Shown in pieces: positions 32,715 to 40,985 of a stretch of DNA of 64,000 nt. Positions within the stretch are counted from its first letter, which is position 1; each line of letters starts with the position of its first letter. The stretch is from Nonomuraea fuscirosea. GTDB taxonomy: Bacteria; Actinomycetota; Actinomycetes; Streptosporangiales; Streptosporangiaceae. Position numbers and translations under genes: made by a program. The DNA lies in NCBI RefSeq assembly GCF_003001935.1, contig NZ_PVNG01000011.1:62001-126000 (forward strand), written 5' to 3'. The notes under the pieces are model-generated. The model was not told the origin of the DNA and did not search any database. It saw nothing but the letters and a program-made list of their open reading frames with translations.

Positions 32715-35591
32715 TCAGGACAGCAGGGACAGCCGGTGGGCCGCCGCGGCGGCCTCGCCGCGCGTGGTGACGCCGAGCTTGCCCAGGATGTTGGACACGT
32801 GCACGCTCACCGTCTTAGCCGAGATGAACAGCTCGGCGGCGATGTCACGGTTGGTGCGGCCCTGGGTCACCAGGCGCAGCACCTCCAGCTCGCGCGGCGT
32901 CAGCAGCTCAGACGGCTCCTGCGCCTCCTGGAGGCCGCCGACCCGGCGGGCCAGCATCTCGATCTCCTCCACCAGCGGAGTCGCCCGCAGCGCCTTGGCC
33001 AGCGGCAGCGCCGCCTTCAGCCGTACCGCCGCGCCCTCCCTGTCGCCGGCCGTGGCGGCCACGGAGGCGGCGCGCAGCAGGGCCTTGGACTGGTTGTGCG
33101 GGCGCTGCAGCCGCTCCCAGGCCGCCGCCGCGGCGTCGAAGTCGCCGGAGTAGGACAGCCGGTACGCCTCCACGACCGGCCCGATCACCGACAGCATGGC
33201 GGCCACCTCGGCGGCCTGCGCCCGCACCGCGGCGGCCCGTTCGCGCTCGGTGTCCTGGGCGGCGTCGCAGACCGTGCGCAGCAGCGCGAGCAGCCGCCAG
33301 CCCAGCATGGCCTTGCTCGACTGCTTCGGTTGGGAGAGCACCTGCTCGGCCACGCCGAGCGCGGCGCCCGGCTCGCCCCTCGTCAGGTGCCAGCCGATGA
33401 GCAGCCGGGCGTTGCTGATGATGTCCTGGACGAACTCCTCGGGACGGTTCTTGGACACGCCGACCTCGGCCAGGATGCCCTCGACGAGCTGCAGCTCGCC
33501 TCTGGCCAGGGCGATGTCGGCGCGTACCCGCAGCAGGCTGTAGCGGGTGCGCAGCACGGGGCCGTGGCTGAGCGCGGTGTCGACGATCTCGATGGCCTCG
33601 TCCCAGCGGCCGAGGGTCTCCAGCACCTCGGCCCAGTTGTTGGCGATGAACAGGCCGCTGCCGCGCAGGCGCCCGTACTTCTTGGCGACCGTCCAGCCGT
33701 GCTCGGCCATGCGCAGGGCGTCGTCCTGGCGCCCCATGTCGAGCAGCGCGTCGATGTTGTTGCCCATCGCCCGGGTGATCAGGCGGCCCGCGCCCTCCTC
33801 CCGGCCGATGGCCAGCGCCTGCTCGTTGACGGCGATGGTGGACTCGATCTCGCCGTTGAGCGAGTGGCCGAGGGCCCGGTTCATCAGCAGGTCGCCTTCG
33901 AGGCAGCGGTCGCCGTGCTCCCTGACCCAGCGCAGGCCCTCGATGATGAGCTCGTTGGCCTCCTCGATCTCGCCCCTCAGCATCAGGTGGCGGCTGAGCG
34001 GCGTGACGACCTCGGCCCGGTCGAGGCTGTTCTCGGGGACGAGCCGCAGCGCGTGCCGCAGGTCGTCGATGACGCCCGCCTGCCCCTTGGAGTTCTTCAG
34101 CCCGGCCCTGCGCACGATGAGCTGGGCCACGCGGCCGGGCTCGCGGGTCTCGTCCAGCTGGGACAGCGCGGCCTTGACGAACTTGCTGGCCTTGTCGGCG
34201 TCGCCGCCGGAGTTGGCGGCCTCGGAGGCCCGCTCCAGCACGCCGGTGTGGTCGCAGCCGATCAGCTCGGCCGCGTCGGGCACCCGGTCCCAGAGCGTGA
34301 GCACGCGTTCGAGCAGCGGGACCGCCTCGGTGTAGGCGAACGCCTTGGACGACTTGCGGGCCGCCTCCCAGGCGGAGATCAGCGCCCAGCGGTCGTTGCG
34401 GGCGCCGTACCAGTGGTGGGCCAGCTCGACGGCGGCCCGGTCGGACGGGACGAGCGTGCGGTCCTTGGAGATCTCCTCGGCGAACCTGCTGTGCAGGCGC
34501 TGGTGCTCGCCCGGCAGCAGCTCGTCGTGCACGGCCTCGCGGATGAGGGAGTGGCGGAAGACGTACGCTCTGCTGTCGGCGATCTGCAGCACGTTGCCCA
34601 TGATGGCGGGGCGGAGCGCGGTCTCCAGGTCGACGTCGGACAAGCCGCTGACGGCGGCCAGCAGCGCGTGGCCGACCCGGTTGCCGCCGGCGGCGGCGAC
34701 GCGCAGCACGCGCTGGGTCTCCTCGGGCAGCCGCTCGACGCAGCCGAGGATGAGGTCCTGCATCGAGTCGGGGAACGTGCACTCGTCGCCGCTCTCCAGC
34801 ATGGCCTCGACGAACAGCGGGATGCCCTCGCTGCGCTCGTAGACCGTGTCGACCTTGCCGTAGGCGGGGGTGCGGCCGAGGATCGCGGTCATCTGCTGGG
34901 CGACCTCGTCCCGCGACAGGCGGGGCAGGTCGAGGCGGTGCACGCCGTGCACCCGGCCCAGCTCGGCCAGCACCGGCCTGAGCGGATGCTGGCGGTGCAG
35001 GTCGTCGGAGCGGTAGGTCATGACGATCAGGACCTGCGGCGTGTGCAGGTTGCGGCTGAGGAAGGCGATGAGGTCGCGGCTGGACCTGTCGGCCCAGTGG
35101 ATGTCCTCGATGACCAGGATGGTGGGGCGGTGCTCGGCGAGGCGTTCGAGCAGGCTGAGGAACTGCTCGAAGAGCCGGGCGCGGCCGGTCTCCGTCTCGC
35201 CGTCGCGGCTGGGCTCGCCGAACTCGGGCAGCAGCCGGGCGAGGTCGCGCTCGGCCCCTTCCGGCAGCAGCCCGGCCACCGCTGCCGGACCCTGCTCCCT
35301 GACGAGCTGGCGCAGCGCGGCGGTGAAGGGCGCGTAGGCCAGGCCCTCGGTGGACAGCTCGACGCAGCCGCCGAACAGGACGTGGGCGCCGCCGGCGGTG
35401 CGGCTCGCCGCGAATCGCTGGACGAGCCTGGTCTTGCCGACCCCGGCCTCGCCCCCCAGCAGGACCGCCGTGACCTTGCCTTTGATGGCCTCGTCGAAGC
35501 TTTCGGCCAGAGCCGCCAGCTCCTCTTCCCGTCCGACGAAGACGGGACTTACCGAACGTCCCCGCATGTCATCCAGCATGCCATTCCACAT
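32715..35591 (-). CDS. LuxR-family LAL-type ATPase transcriptional activator
   Basis: A 958-residue LAL (large ATP-binding LuxR) regulator. N-terminal AAA/STAND ATPase with Walker A GGEAGVGKTR at about 46-55 and Walker B ILVIEDIHWAD near 156; a long tetratricopeptide-like helical region (about 400-870); and a C-terminal LuxR HTH (LTPRELEVLRLVTQGRTNRD with AKTVSVHVSNILGKLG). Such proteins activate catabolic or antibiotic gene clusters; no cluster is adjacent, so targets are unknown. Start uncertain: ATG 35591, 35579 or 35567. It converges with the GDT1-family gene, with 13 bp between stops. Confidence 0.9.
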   Translation of the reverse strand: MWNGMLDDMRGRSVSPVFVGREEELAALAESFDEAIKGKVTAVLLGGEAGVGKTRLVQRFAASRTAGGAHVLFGGCVELSTEGLAYAPFTAALRQLVREQGPAAVAGLLPEGAERDLARLLPEFGEPSRDGETETGRARLFEQFLSLLERLAEHRPTILVIEDIHWADRSSRDLIAFLSRNLHTPQVLIVMTYRSDDLHRQHPLRPVLAELGRVHGVHRLDLPRLSRDEVAQQMTAILGRTPAYGKVDTVYERSEGIPLFVEAMLESGDECTFPDSMQDLILGCVERLPEETQRVLRVAAAGGNRVGHALLAAVSGLSDVDLETALRPAIMGNVLQIADSRAYVFRHSLIREAVHDELLPGEHQRLHSRFAEEISKDRTLVPSDRAAVELAHHWYGARNDRWALISAWEAARKSSKAFAYTEAVPLLERVLTLWDRVPDAAELIGCDHTGVLERASEAANSGGDADKASKFVKAALSQLDETREPGRVAQLIVRRAGLKNSKGQAGVIDDLRHALRLVPENSLDRAEVVTPLSRHLMLRGEIEEANELIIEGLRWVREHGDRCLEGDLLMNRALGHSLNGEIESTIAVNEQALAIGREEGAGRLITRAMGNNIDALLDMGRQDDALRMAEHGWTVAKKYGRLRGSGLFIANNWAEVLETLGRWDEAIEIVDTALSHGPVLRTRYSLLRVRADIALARGELQLVEGILAEVGVSKNRPEEFVQDIISNARLLIGWHLTRGEPGAALGVAEQVLSQPKQSSKAMLGWRLLALLRTVCDAAQDTERERAAAVRAQAAEVAAMLSVIGPVVEAYRLSYSGDFDAAAAAWERLQRPHNQSKALLRAASVAATAGDREGAAVRLKAALPLAKALRATPLVEEIEMLARRVGGLQEAQEPSELLTPRELEVLRLVTQGRTNRDIAAELFISAKTVSVHVSNILGKLGVTTRGEAAAAAHRLSLLS

Positions 35592-35689
35592 CCGCTGCTT
35601 TCGACGTTTTTTGTGGTGGTTCGCGGGGTTCTACGGGCCCCGTGCGACCCGGCCGCGCGGATGCCGGCGGCCGGGTGCTCGTGGAGTGG

Positions 35690-35839
35690 TCATGAGGAAC
35701 GGCGCTTGCCGAAGAGCGAACGGCGCTCGCTCTTGTTGCCCTGCTCCGCCTCGCGGACGCGGCGGTGGTGGGCGGCCGCCCGGCGCAGCTCGCTCGCGTG
35801 GTTCTTCATGAGCTCGAACTCGATCTCGGGGTTCATCAT
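35690..35839 (-). CDS. Small basic protein of 49 residues
   Basis: A short gene, MMNPEIEFELMKNHASELRR followed by a histidine/arginine-rich stretch and ending FGKRRSS. AAAGGA sits 5 bases before the ATG ATG pair, a good initiation site. Length, amphipathic first half and basic second half match small actinomycete proteins of unknown function that often lie beside regulators. It is upstream of, and on the same strand as, the LAL regulator gene. No function can be given. Confidence 0.6.
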   Translation of the reverse strand: MMNPEIEFELMKNHASELRRAAAHHRRVREAEQGNKSERRSLFGKRRSS

Positions 35840-35976
35840 CCTCATCCTTTGCTGTGGTGCTTTTTCCTGACATCTTCAAGAATCGGGCTAAGGCCCGGCC
35901 CGCCACATCGGGTGGATGTCCTATCTCCTGCGCGGGCTCAGGCCCGGAATCCCTATGTAGGCGTGCGCGGAGGCGT

Positions 35977-36010
35977 ACGGCATGCCTAGAAGAGGGGACG
36001 GCATGCCTAG
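35977..36010. promoter_or_regulatory. Pair of ACGGCATGCCTAG direct repeats upstream of deoC
   Basis: ACGGCATGCCTAG occurs at 35977-35989 and 35998-36010, exactly 21 bp (two helical turns) apart; each contains the palindrome GGCATGCC. They lie about 70-100 bp before the deoC GTG and about 140-170 bp before the small basic gene, in a 241-bp intergenic region with no other gene. Probable binding site for a dimeric regulator. Confidence 0.5.
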
Positions 36011-36080
36011 GACCTGCGCCCGCGCTGCCCTAAGGTGATCCGGTTTGGAGGTAGAGGCCCTGGTCGGCGATGCTGTCTAG

Positions 36081-37019
36081 GTGTCAACTGTGACTACCTC
36101 GCTCGCGGACGTCGCCTCGTCCGACTCGGCGTTGCGAGCCTTCCTGCACGGCCTGCCCGGGGTTGACCGGGTCGGCGCGGACCAGCGGGCGGCGATGCTC
36201 GGCACCCGTTCGATCAAGACCACGGCCAAGGCCCAGGCCATCGACCTGGCCATCTCCATGGTGGACCTGACGACCCTCGAAGGAGCCGACACGGACGGCA
36301 AGGTGCGCGCGATGTGCGCCAAGGCCGTGCGGCCCGGCGGCGACGCCCCCTCGGTGGCCGCCGTCTGCGTCTATCCCGACCTGGTGGCGGTGGCCGTCGA
36401 GGCGCTGAAGGGCACGGGCGTCAAGGTCGCCTCCGTCGCCACCGCCTTCCCCAGCGGGCGCACCTCGCTGGAGGTCAAGGTGAGCGACACCACGCTCGCG
36501 GTGGCCGCGGGCGCCGACGAGATCGACATGGTGATCGACCGGGGCGCCTTCCTGGCCGGCCACTACATGAAGGTCTACGAACAGATCGTCGCGGTGAAGG
36601 CGGCCTGCGGCTCGGCCCACCTGAAGGTGATCCTGGAGACCGGAGAGCTGGCCACCTACGACAACGTGCGGCGCGCCTCCTGGCTGGCCATGCTGGCCGG
36701 CGCCGACTTCATCAAGACCTCCACCGGCAAGGTCGCCCCGGCGGCGACGCCGCCGGTGACGCTGATCATGCTGGAGGCCGTACGCGACTTCCGCGACGCG
36801 ACGGGACGCCAGATCGGCGTGAAGCCGGCCGGCGGGATCCGCAGCACGAAGGACGCGATCAAGAACCTGGTGCTGGTCAACGAGACGGCGGGCGACGACT
36901 GGCTCACCCCCGAGTGGTTCCGGCTCGGCGCCTCCTCGCTGCTCAACGACCTGCTGATGCAGCGCCAGAAGCTGGCCACCGGCCGCTACGCGGGCCCCGA
37001 CTACTTCACCCTGGACTGA
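36081..37019 (+). CDS. deoC: Deoxyribose-phosphate aldolase
   Basis: A 312-residue class I aldolase that splits 2-deoxyribose 5-phosphate into glyceraldehyde 3-phosphate and acetaldehyde in deoxynucleoside catabolism. Schiff-base lysine K212 in ADFIKTSTGK, proton-shuttling lysine in GVKPAGGI near 252, and the AAVCVYPDLV strand near 92 are present. GTG start. It is longer than the ~220-260-residue enterobacterial enzyme, as is usual in actinomycetes. The acetaldehyde it makes would be oxidised by the aldehyde dehydrogenase encoded 2 bp downstream. Confidence 0.95.
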   Translation: MSTVTTSLADVASSDSALRAFLHGLPGVDRVGADQRAAMLGTRSIKTTAKAQAIDLAISMVDLTTLEGADTDGKVRAMCAKAVRPGGDAPSVAAVCVYPDLVAVAVEALKGTGVKVASVATAFPSGRTSLEVKVSDTTLAVAAGADEIDMVIDRGAFLAGHYMKVYEQIVAVKAACGSAHLKVILETGELATYDNVRRASWLAMLAGADFIKTSTGKVAPAATPPVTLIMLEAVRDFRDATGRQIGVKPAGGIRSTKDAIKNLVLVNETAGDDWLTPEWFRLGASSLLNDLLMQRQKLATGRYAGPDYFTLD

Positions 37020-37021
37020 CG

Positions 37022-38443
37022 ATGTTCGAATATGCACCGGCCCCCGAGTCGCGCGACGTCGTTGACCTGAAGTCCTCCTACGGGCTGTTCATCAACGGTG
37101 AGTTCGTCGACGGCTCCGGCACTCCGTTCAAGACCGTCAATCCCGCCACCGAGGAGACGCTGGCGGAGGTCGCCACGGCCTCCTCCGACGACGTCGACCG
37201 CGCCGTGCAGGCGGCACGCAAGGCGTTCGGCGTCTGGAGCGCGCTGCCCGGCGCCGAACGCGCCAAATACCTGTTCCGCATCGCGCGGATCATCCAGGAG
37301 CGGGCCAGGGAGCTGGCCGTGCTGGAGTCGCTCGACAACGGCAAGCCGATCCGCGAGTCGCGCGACGTGGACGTGCCGCTCGTGGCCGCCCACTTCTTCT
37401 ACTACGCCGGCTGGGCCGACAAGCTGGAGTACGCCGGGTTCGGCAGTGCCAAGCCGCTCGGCGTGGCCGGCCAGGTCATCCCGTGGAACTTCCCGCTGCT
37501 CATGCTGGCCTGGAAGATCGCCCCGGCGCTGGCCTGCGGCAACACGGTGGTGCTCAAGCCGGCCGAGACGACGCCGCTGACCGCGCTGCTGTTCGCCGAC
37601 ATCTGCCGCCAGGCCGACCTGCCGCCCGGCGTGGTCAACATCGTCACCGGCGCGGGCGAGACCGGCGCCGCCGTGGTGGCCCACCCCGACGTGAACAAGG
37701 TGGCCTTCACCGGCTCCACCGAGGTCGGCCGGATCATCGCGAGGACGGTGGCCGGCACCGGCAAGAAGCTCACCCTGGAGCTGGGCGGCAAGGCCGCCAA
37801 CATCGTGTTCGACGACGCGGCCGTGGACCAGGCGGTGGAGGGGATCGTCAACGGGATCTTCTTCAACCAGGGCCACGTGTGCTGCGCGGGGTCGCGGCTG
37901 CTGGTGCAGGAGTCGATCCAGGAGGAGCTGCTGGCCGCGCTCAAGCGCCGGCTGGGCACGCTGCGCCTGGGCGACCCGCTGGACAAGAACACCGACATCG
38001 GCGCCATCAACTCCGCCGAGCAGCTGGCCAAGATCCGGCGGCTCAGCGACCTCGGCGAGTCCGAGGGGGCCGAGCGCTGGTCGCCCGCGTGCGAGCTGCC
38101 CGGCAAGGGGTTCTGGTTCCCGCCGACGCTGTTCACCGGGGTGGCGCAGTCCCACAGCGTCGCCAGGGAGGAGATCTTCGGGCCTGTGCTGTCGGTGCTG
38201 ACCTTCCGCACCCCGGCCGAGGCGGTGGAGAAGGCCAACAACACGCCGTACGGGCTGTCGGCGGGGGTCTGGACAGAGAAGGGCTCCCGCATCCTGTGGA
38301 TGGCCGACCGGCTCAGGGCCGGCGTGGTCTGGGCCAACACCTTCAACAAGTTCGACCCGGCCTCGCCCTTCGGCGGGTTCAAGGAGTCCGGGTTCGGGCG
38401 CGAAGGCGGACGCCATGGTCTGGAGGCCTACCTTGAGGTGTGA
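37022..38443 (+). CDS. Aldehyde dehydrogenase (NAD(P)+)
   Basis: A 473-residue enzyme with catalytic cysteine C287 in NQGHVCCAGSR and general-base glutamate in LELGGKAANIVF near 259; NAD-binding FTGSTEVGR near 236. It would oxidise acetaldehyde or another aldehyde. Its ATG lies 2 bp after the deoC stop, so it is co-translated. The next gene encodes a half-length relative, a pairing that recurs in actinomycete deoC operons as far as I know. Length is normal for the family. Confidence 0.93.
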   Translation: MFEYAPAPESRDVVDLKSSYGLFINGEFVDGSGTPFKTVNPATEETLAEVATASSDDVDRAVQAARKAFGVWSALPGAERAKYLFRIARIIQERARELAVLESLDNGKPIRESRDVDVPLVAAHFFYYAGWADKLEYAGFGSAKPLGVAGQVIPWNFPLLMLAWKIAPALACGNTVVLKPAETTPLTALLFADICRQADLPPGVVNIVTGAGETGAAVVAHPDVNKVAFTGSTEVGRIIARTVAGTGKKLTLELGGKAANIVFDDAAVDQAVEGIVNGIFFNQGHVCCAGSRLLVQESIQEELLAALKRRLGTLRLGDPLDKNTDIGAINSAEQLAKIRRLSDLGESEGAERWSPACELPGKGFWFPPTLFTGVAQSHSVAREEIFGPVLSVLTFRTPAEAVEKANNTPYGLSAGVWTEKGSRILWMADRLRAGVVWANTFNKFDPASPFGGFKESGFGREGGRHGLEAYLEV

Positions 38444-38613
38444 CAGCCGCCGGCCGCGCCGGCGCGACCAGGTGACCAGGGGCCACGCCTTCGCCAGGGC
38501 CGGCCGACCGGTGCGCGAGGGCTGGTTCGCCCACCGCTGCGGCGTCAGCCGGTGCGGCCAGATCTTCGTACCGGTGCAGGTGGAGCAGGAGTCCACGTGG
38601 AAGGGGCGCGGCG

Positions 38614-39462
38614 ATGAGTAGGTTGTCCGTCAGAAAGACCTACAAGCTCTACATCGGCGGGGCGTTCCCGCGCTCGGAGAGTGGGAGGTCCTATCCCGTG
38701 ACCTCGGCCAAGGGAGACTTCCTCGCCAACGCCTCGCGGGCCTCGCGCAAGGACGCCCGCGACGCGGTGGTGGCGGCGCGCAAGGCGTTCCCCGGCTGGT
38801 CGGGCGCGACCGCCTACAACCGGGGGCAGATCCTCTACCGAATCGCCGAGATGCTGGAGGGCCGGCGCGCGCAGTTCGCCGACGAGCTCGGCGGCGGCAA
38901 GCGGGCGGCCCTGGAGCAGGTGGACGCGACCGTCGACCGGCTGGTCTGGTACGCCGGCTGGTCCGACAAGATCGCTTCGGTGCACGGCGCGGCCAACCCC
39001 GTGGCCGGGCCCTACTTCAACCTGTCCACGCCCGAGCCGACCGGCGTGGTGGCCGTGGTCGCGCCCGCCGATCCGCTGCTCGGCCTGGTGTCGGTGGTGG
39101 CCCCGGCGATCGTGACCGGCAACACCTGCGTCGTGGTCGCCTCGGAGCCGTCGCCGCTGGGCGCGATCACGCTGTCGGAGGTCCTCGCCACCTCCGACCT
39201 GCCGGGCGGGGTCGTCAACGTGCTGACCGGGCGGCAGAGCGAACTGGCGCCGTGGCTGGCCGCCCACATGGACGTCAACGCGATCGACCTGACCGGGGTC
39301 GCGGACGCCGACCTGGCGCTCAGCTGTGAGCAGGCCGCCGCCGAGAACCTCAAGCGGGTGCTGCGGCCGGCGGCGGCGCCGGACTGGGCGGCCGATCCGG
39401 GGATCGGTCGCATGACGGCCTTCCTGGAGACCAAGACGGTCTGGCACCCCGTCGGCATCTGA
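38614..39462 (+). CDS. Half-length aldehyde dehydrogenase-like protein without catalytic domain
   Basis: A 282-residue relative of aldehyde dehydrogenases: the N-terminal Rossmann part is intact (YKLYIGGAF, PEPTGVVAVVAPADP, GNTCVVVASEPSP, LPGGVVNVLTG), but the sequence ends before the region holding the catalytic cysteine and glutamate. The 3' end shows no frameshift or remnant, so this is a stable short form rather than a pseudogene. It may form a heteromer with the upstream enzyme or bind NAD only. The 170 bp between the two genes contain no other gene. Confidence 0.82.
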   Translation: MSRLSVRKTYKLYIGGAFPRSESGRSYPVTSAKGDFLANASRASRKDARDAVVAARKAFPGWSGATAYNRGQILYRIAEMLEGRRAQFADELGGGKRAALEQVDATVDRLVWYAGWSDKIASVHGAANPVAGPYFNLSTPEPTGVVAVVAPADPLLGLVSVVAPAIVTGNTCVVVASEPSPLGAITLSEVLATSDLPGGVVNVLTGRQSELAPWLAAHMDVNAIDLTGVADADLALSCEQAAAENLKRVLRPAAAPDWAADPGIGRMTAFLETKTVWHPVGI

Positions 39463-39499
39463 TCAGCGCGTCGGATCACCGCATCCCCTCGGCCTGGTC

Positions 39500-40816
39500 T
39501 CAGGCTGGGGGGATGTTGTGGTTCAGCCGGAACAGGTTCTGCGCGTCCCACGTGGTCTTGAGCCTGGTCAGGCGCTCGTAGTCGGCCGGTTCGTACGCCC
39601 TGCGCACGTTCTGCGGCGTGGCCTGGTCGCCGTACAGGAAGTTCAGCACCTGCCCGCCCGTCGCCCACGGCGACAGCGCCCGCGTGACGACCTCGTGGGC
39701 CGCGCGCACGGCCGTCAGGTCGGAGCCCGGGGCCAGGCCTGGGGTCAGCATGCCGGCGTAGTAGAGCGCGTCCCTGTTCCCCACCGAGTTGGCCGCTGAC
39801 TGTGGCTTGGTCAGCGCGCCGCCGAGGTGGCGTACCTCGACCACGGCCCGCGCGCCGAGCAGCGCCCCCAGCGCCTCCTCCGGCAGCTCGCGCAGCAGTG
39901 AGTGGGTGGAGTAGTAGCCGGAGGGCTTCGTGGGGTCGTTGTGGATGGCGGCCGAGCCGGTGTAGGGCAGCTCGCCCACGGTGTCCGTCAGCCGGGGGCC
40001 GACCGCGCGCAGAGGAGCCAGCAGCTCCTCGCCCTCGGCCGCCTCTCCGGTGTACGCGACGCGTACATGGGCCACGGTCTGGCCGCGGAAGGGCGCGGGG
40101 GCGTGCGGCGAGTCGGGGAACGGGATGACGGCGATCGAGGAGGTCATCTCCTCGGGCAGCGACCGCGTCCAGTCCCGCCAGGCGCGCAGCGCGGGCCCGG
40201 CGAGGTCGGTGCCGAAGTAGAGCGCGCCGCCGTAGAGCCGCTGGACGGGCACGAGGCCGATCTCCAGCGCGGTGGCCACGCCGAAGTTGCCCCGGCCGCC
40301 CACCAGCGCCCAGAACAGGTCGGGGTCGCCGTCAGGGGTGACGCGGCGGAGCTCGGCGTCGGCCGTGACGACCTCGACGGCGCGCACCTGGTCGGCGGCG
40401 TACCCGTAGCGCCTGGCCATGAGGCCGATGCCCCCGCCCAGCGTGTACGAGACCGCCCCCACGACCGGCGACGAGCCGGACAGCGGGGCCAGCCCGTGCC
40501 CGGCCGCCGCTTCGATGACCTGCTCCCAGCGCACGCCCGCCTCGATGCGCGCGGTGCCGGCGGCCGGGTCGATCGTGACGGCGTTCATCACGCCGGTGGT
40601 GATGAGCAGGCCGCCCTCGGCGGCGACGGGCAGGCCGTGCCCGGTCGCCTGCACCGCGACGGGCAGCCCGCGCGCGGCGGCCTGGGACACCGCCTGCCGG
40701 ACGTCATCGGCGCTCGCGGCCGGGACGATGAGCTCTGGGCGATGGGAGGCGAGCGTCTGGAAGCCGGCTCGCTCGGCGTCATATGCGGAATCGTGCTGGT
40801 CAAGGGTGGAACTCAT
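39500..40816 (-). CDS. FAD-linked oxidoreductase, berberine-bridge type
   Basis: A 438-residue cytoplasmic flavoenzyme; no Tat signal, unlike the one at 6206. FAD_binding_4 domain with H59 in VQATGHGLP as covalent FAD ligand; the position of the second (cysteinyl) link is serine (LSGSSPVVGAVSYTLGGG), so only one covalent bond is expected. C-terminal BBE motif YERLTRLKTTWDAQNLFRLNHNI. Such enzymes oxidise alcohols, sugars or secondary metabolite intermediates; substrate unknown. It is convergent with the deoC operon. Confidence 0.85.
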   Translation of the reverse strand: MSSTLDQHDSAYDAERAGFQTLASHRPELIVPAASADDVRQAVSQAAARGLPVAVQATGHGLPVAAEGGLLITTGVMNAVTIDPAAGTARIEAGVRWEQVIEAAAGHGLAPLSGSSPVVGAVSYTLGGGIGLMARRYGYAADQVRAVEVVTADAELRRVTPDGDPDLFWALVGGRGNFGVATALEIGLVPVQRLYGGALYFGTDLAGPALRAWRDWTRSLPEEMTSSIAVIPFPDSPHAPAPFRGQTVAHVRVAYTGEAAEGEELLAPLRAVGPRLTDTVGELPYTGSAAIHNDPTKPSGYYSTHSLLRELPEEALGALLGARAVVEVRHLGGALTKPQSAANSVGNRDALYYAGMLTPGLAPGSDLTAVRAAHEVVTRALSPWATGGQVLNFLYGDQATPQNVRRAYEPADYERLTRLKTTWDAQNLFRLNHNIPPA

Positions 40817-40925
40817 GGTTCCAGCCTGTCGGCCGCGCTGTCATAAGTCCAAGAGATGGATCTGCTGATCACCAGAAGTGAGCGTTATGGAAGGTTCGTA
40901 GTGGCTCAGGACGGCTGGGGACAGC

Positions 40926-40985
40926 TGGGACGGCCTCGGCGGGACGGCCCGGGACGGCCTCGGGACGGCTCGGGACGGCTCAGTA
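40926..40985. repeat. Degenerate ~10-bp repeat after the amidase stop
   Basis: On the minus strand the sequence after the stop continues as GAGCCGTCCC, GAGCCGTCCC, GAGGCCGTCCC, GGGCCGTCCC and degenerate variants. The first unit contains the amidase TGA. Confidence 0.7.

Noticed and set aside
32736..35870. 1044-codon open frame on the plus strand over the LAL regulator gene
   Set aside because: An antisense shadow caused by third-position GC bias; it contains no domain and its composition is repetitive Ala/Gly/Arg.
38415..38621. 68-codon open frame between the two aldehyde dehydrogenase genes
   Set aside because: Starts inside the first gene, arginine-rich, no family pattern or ribosome binding site.
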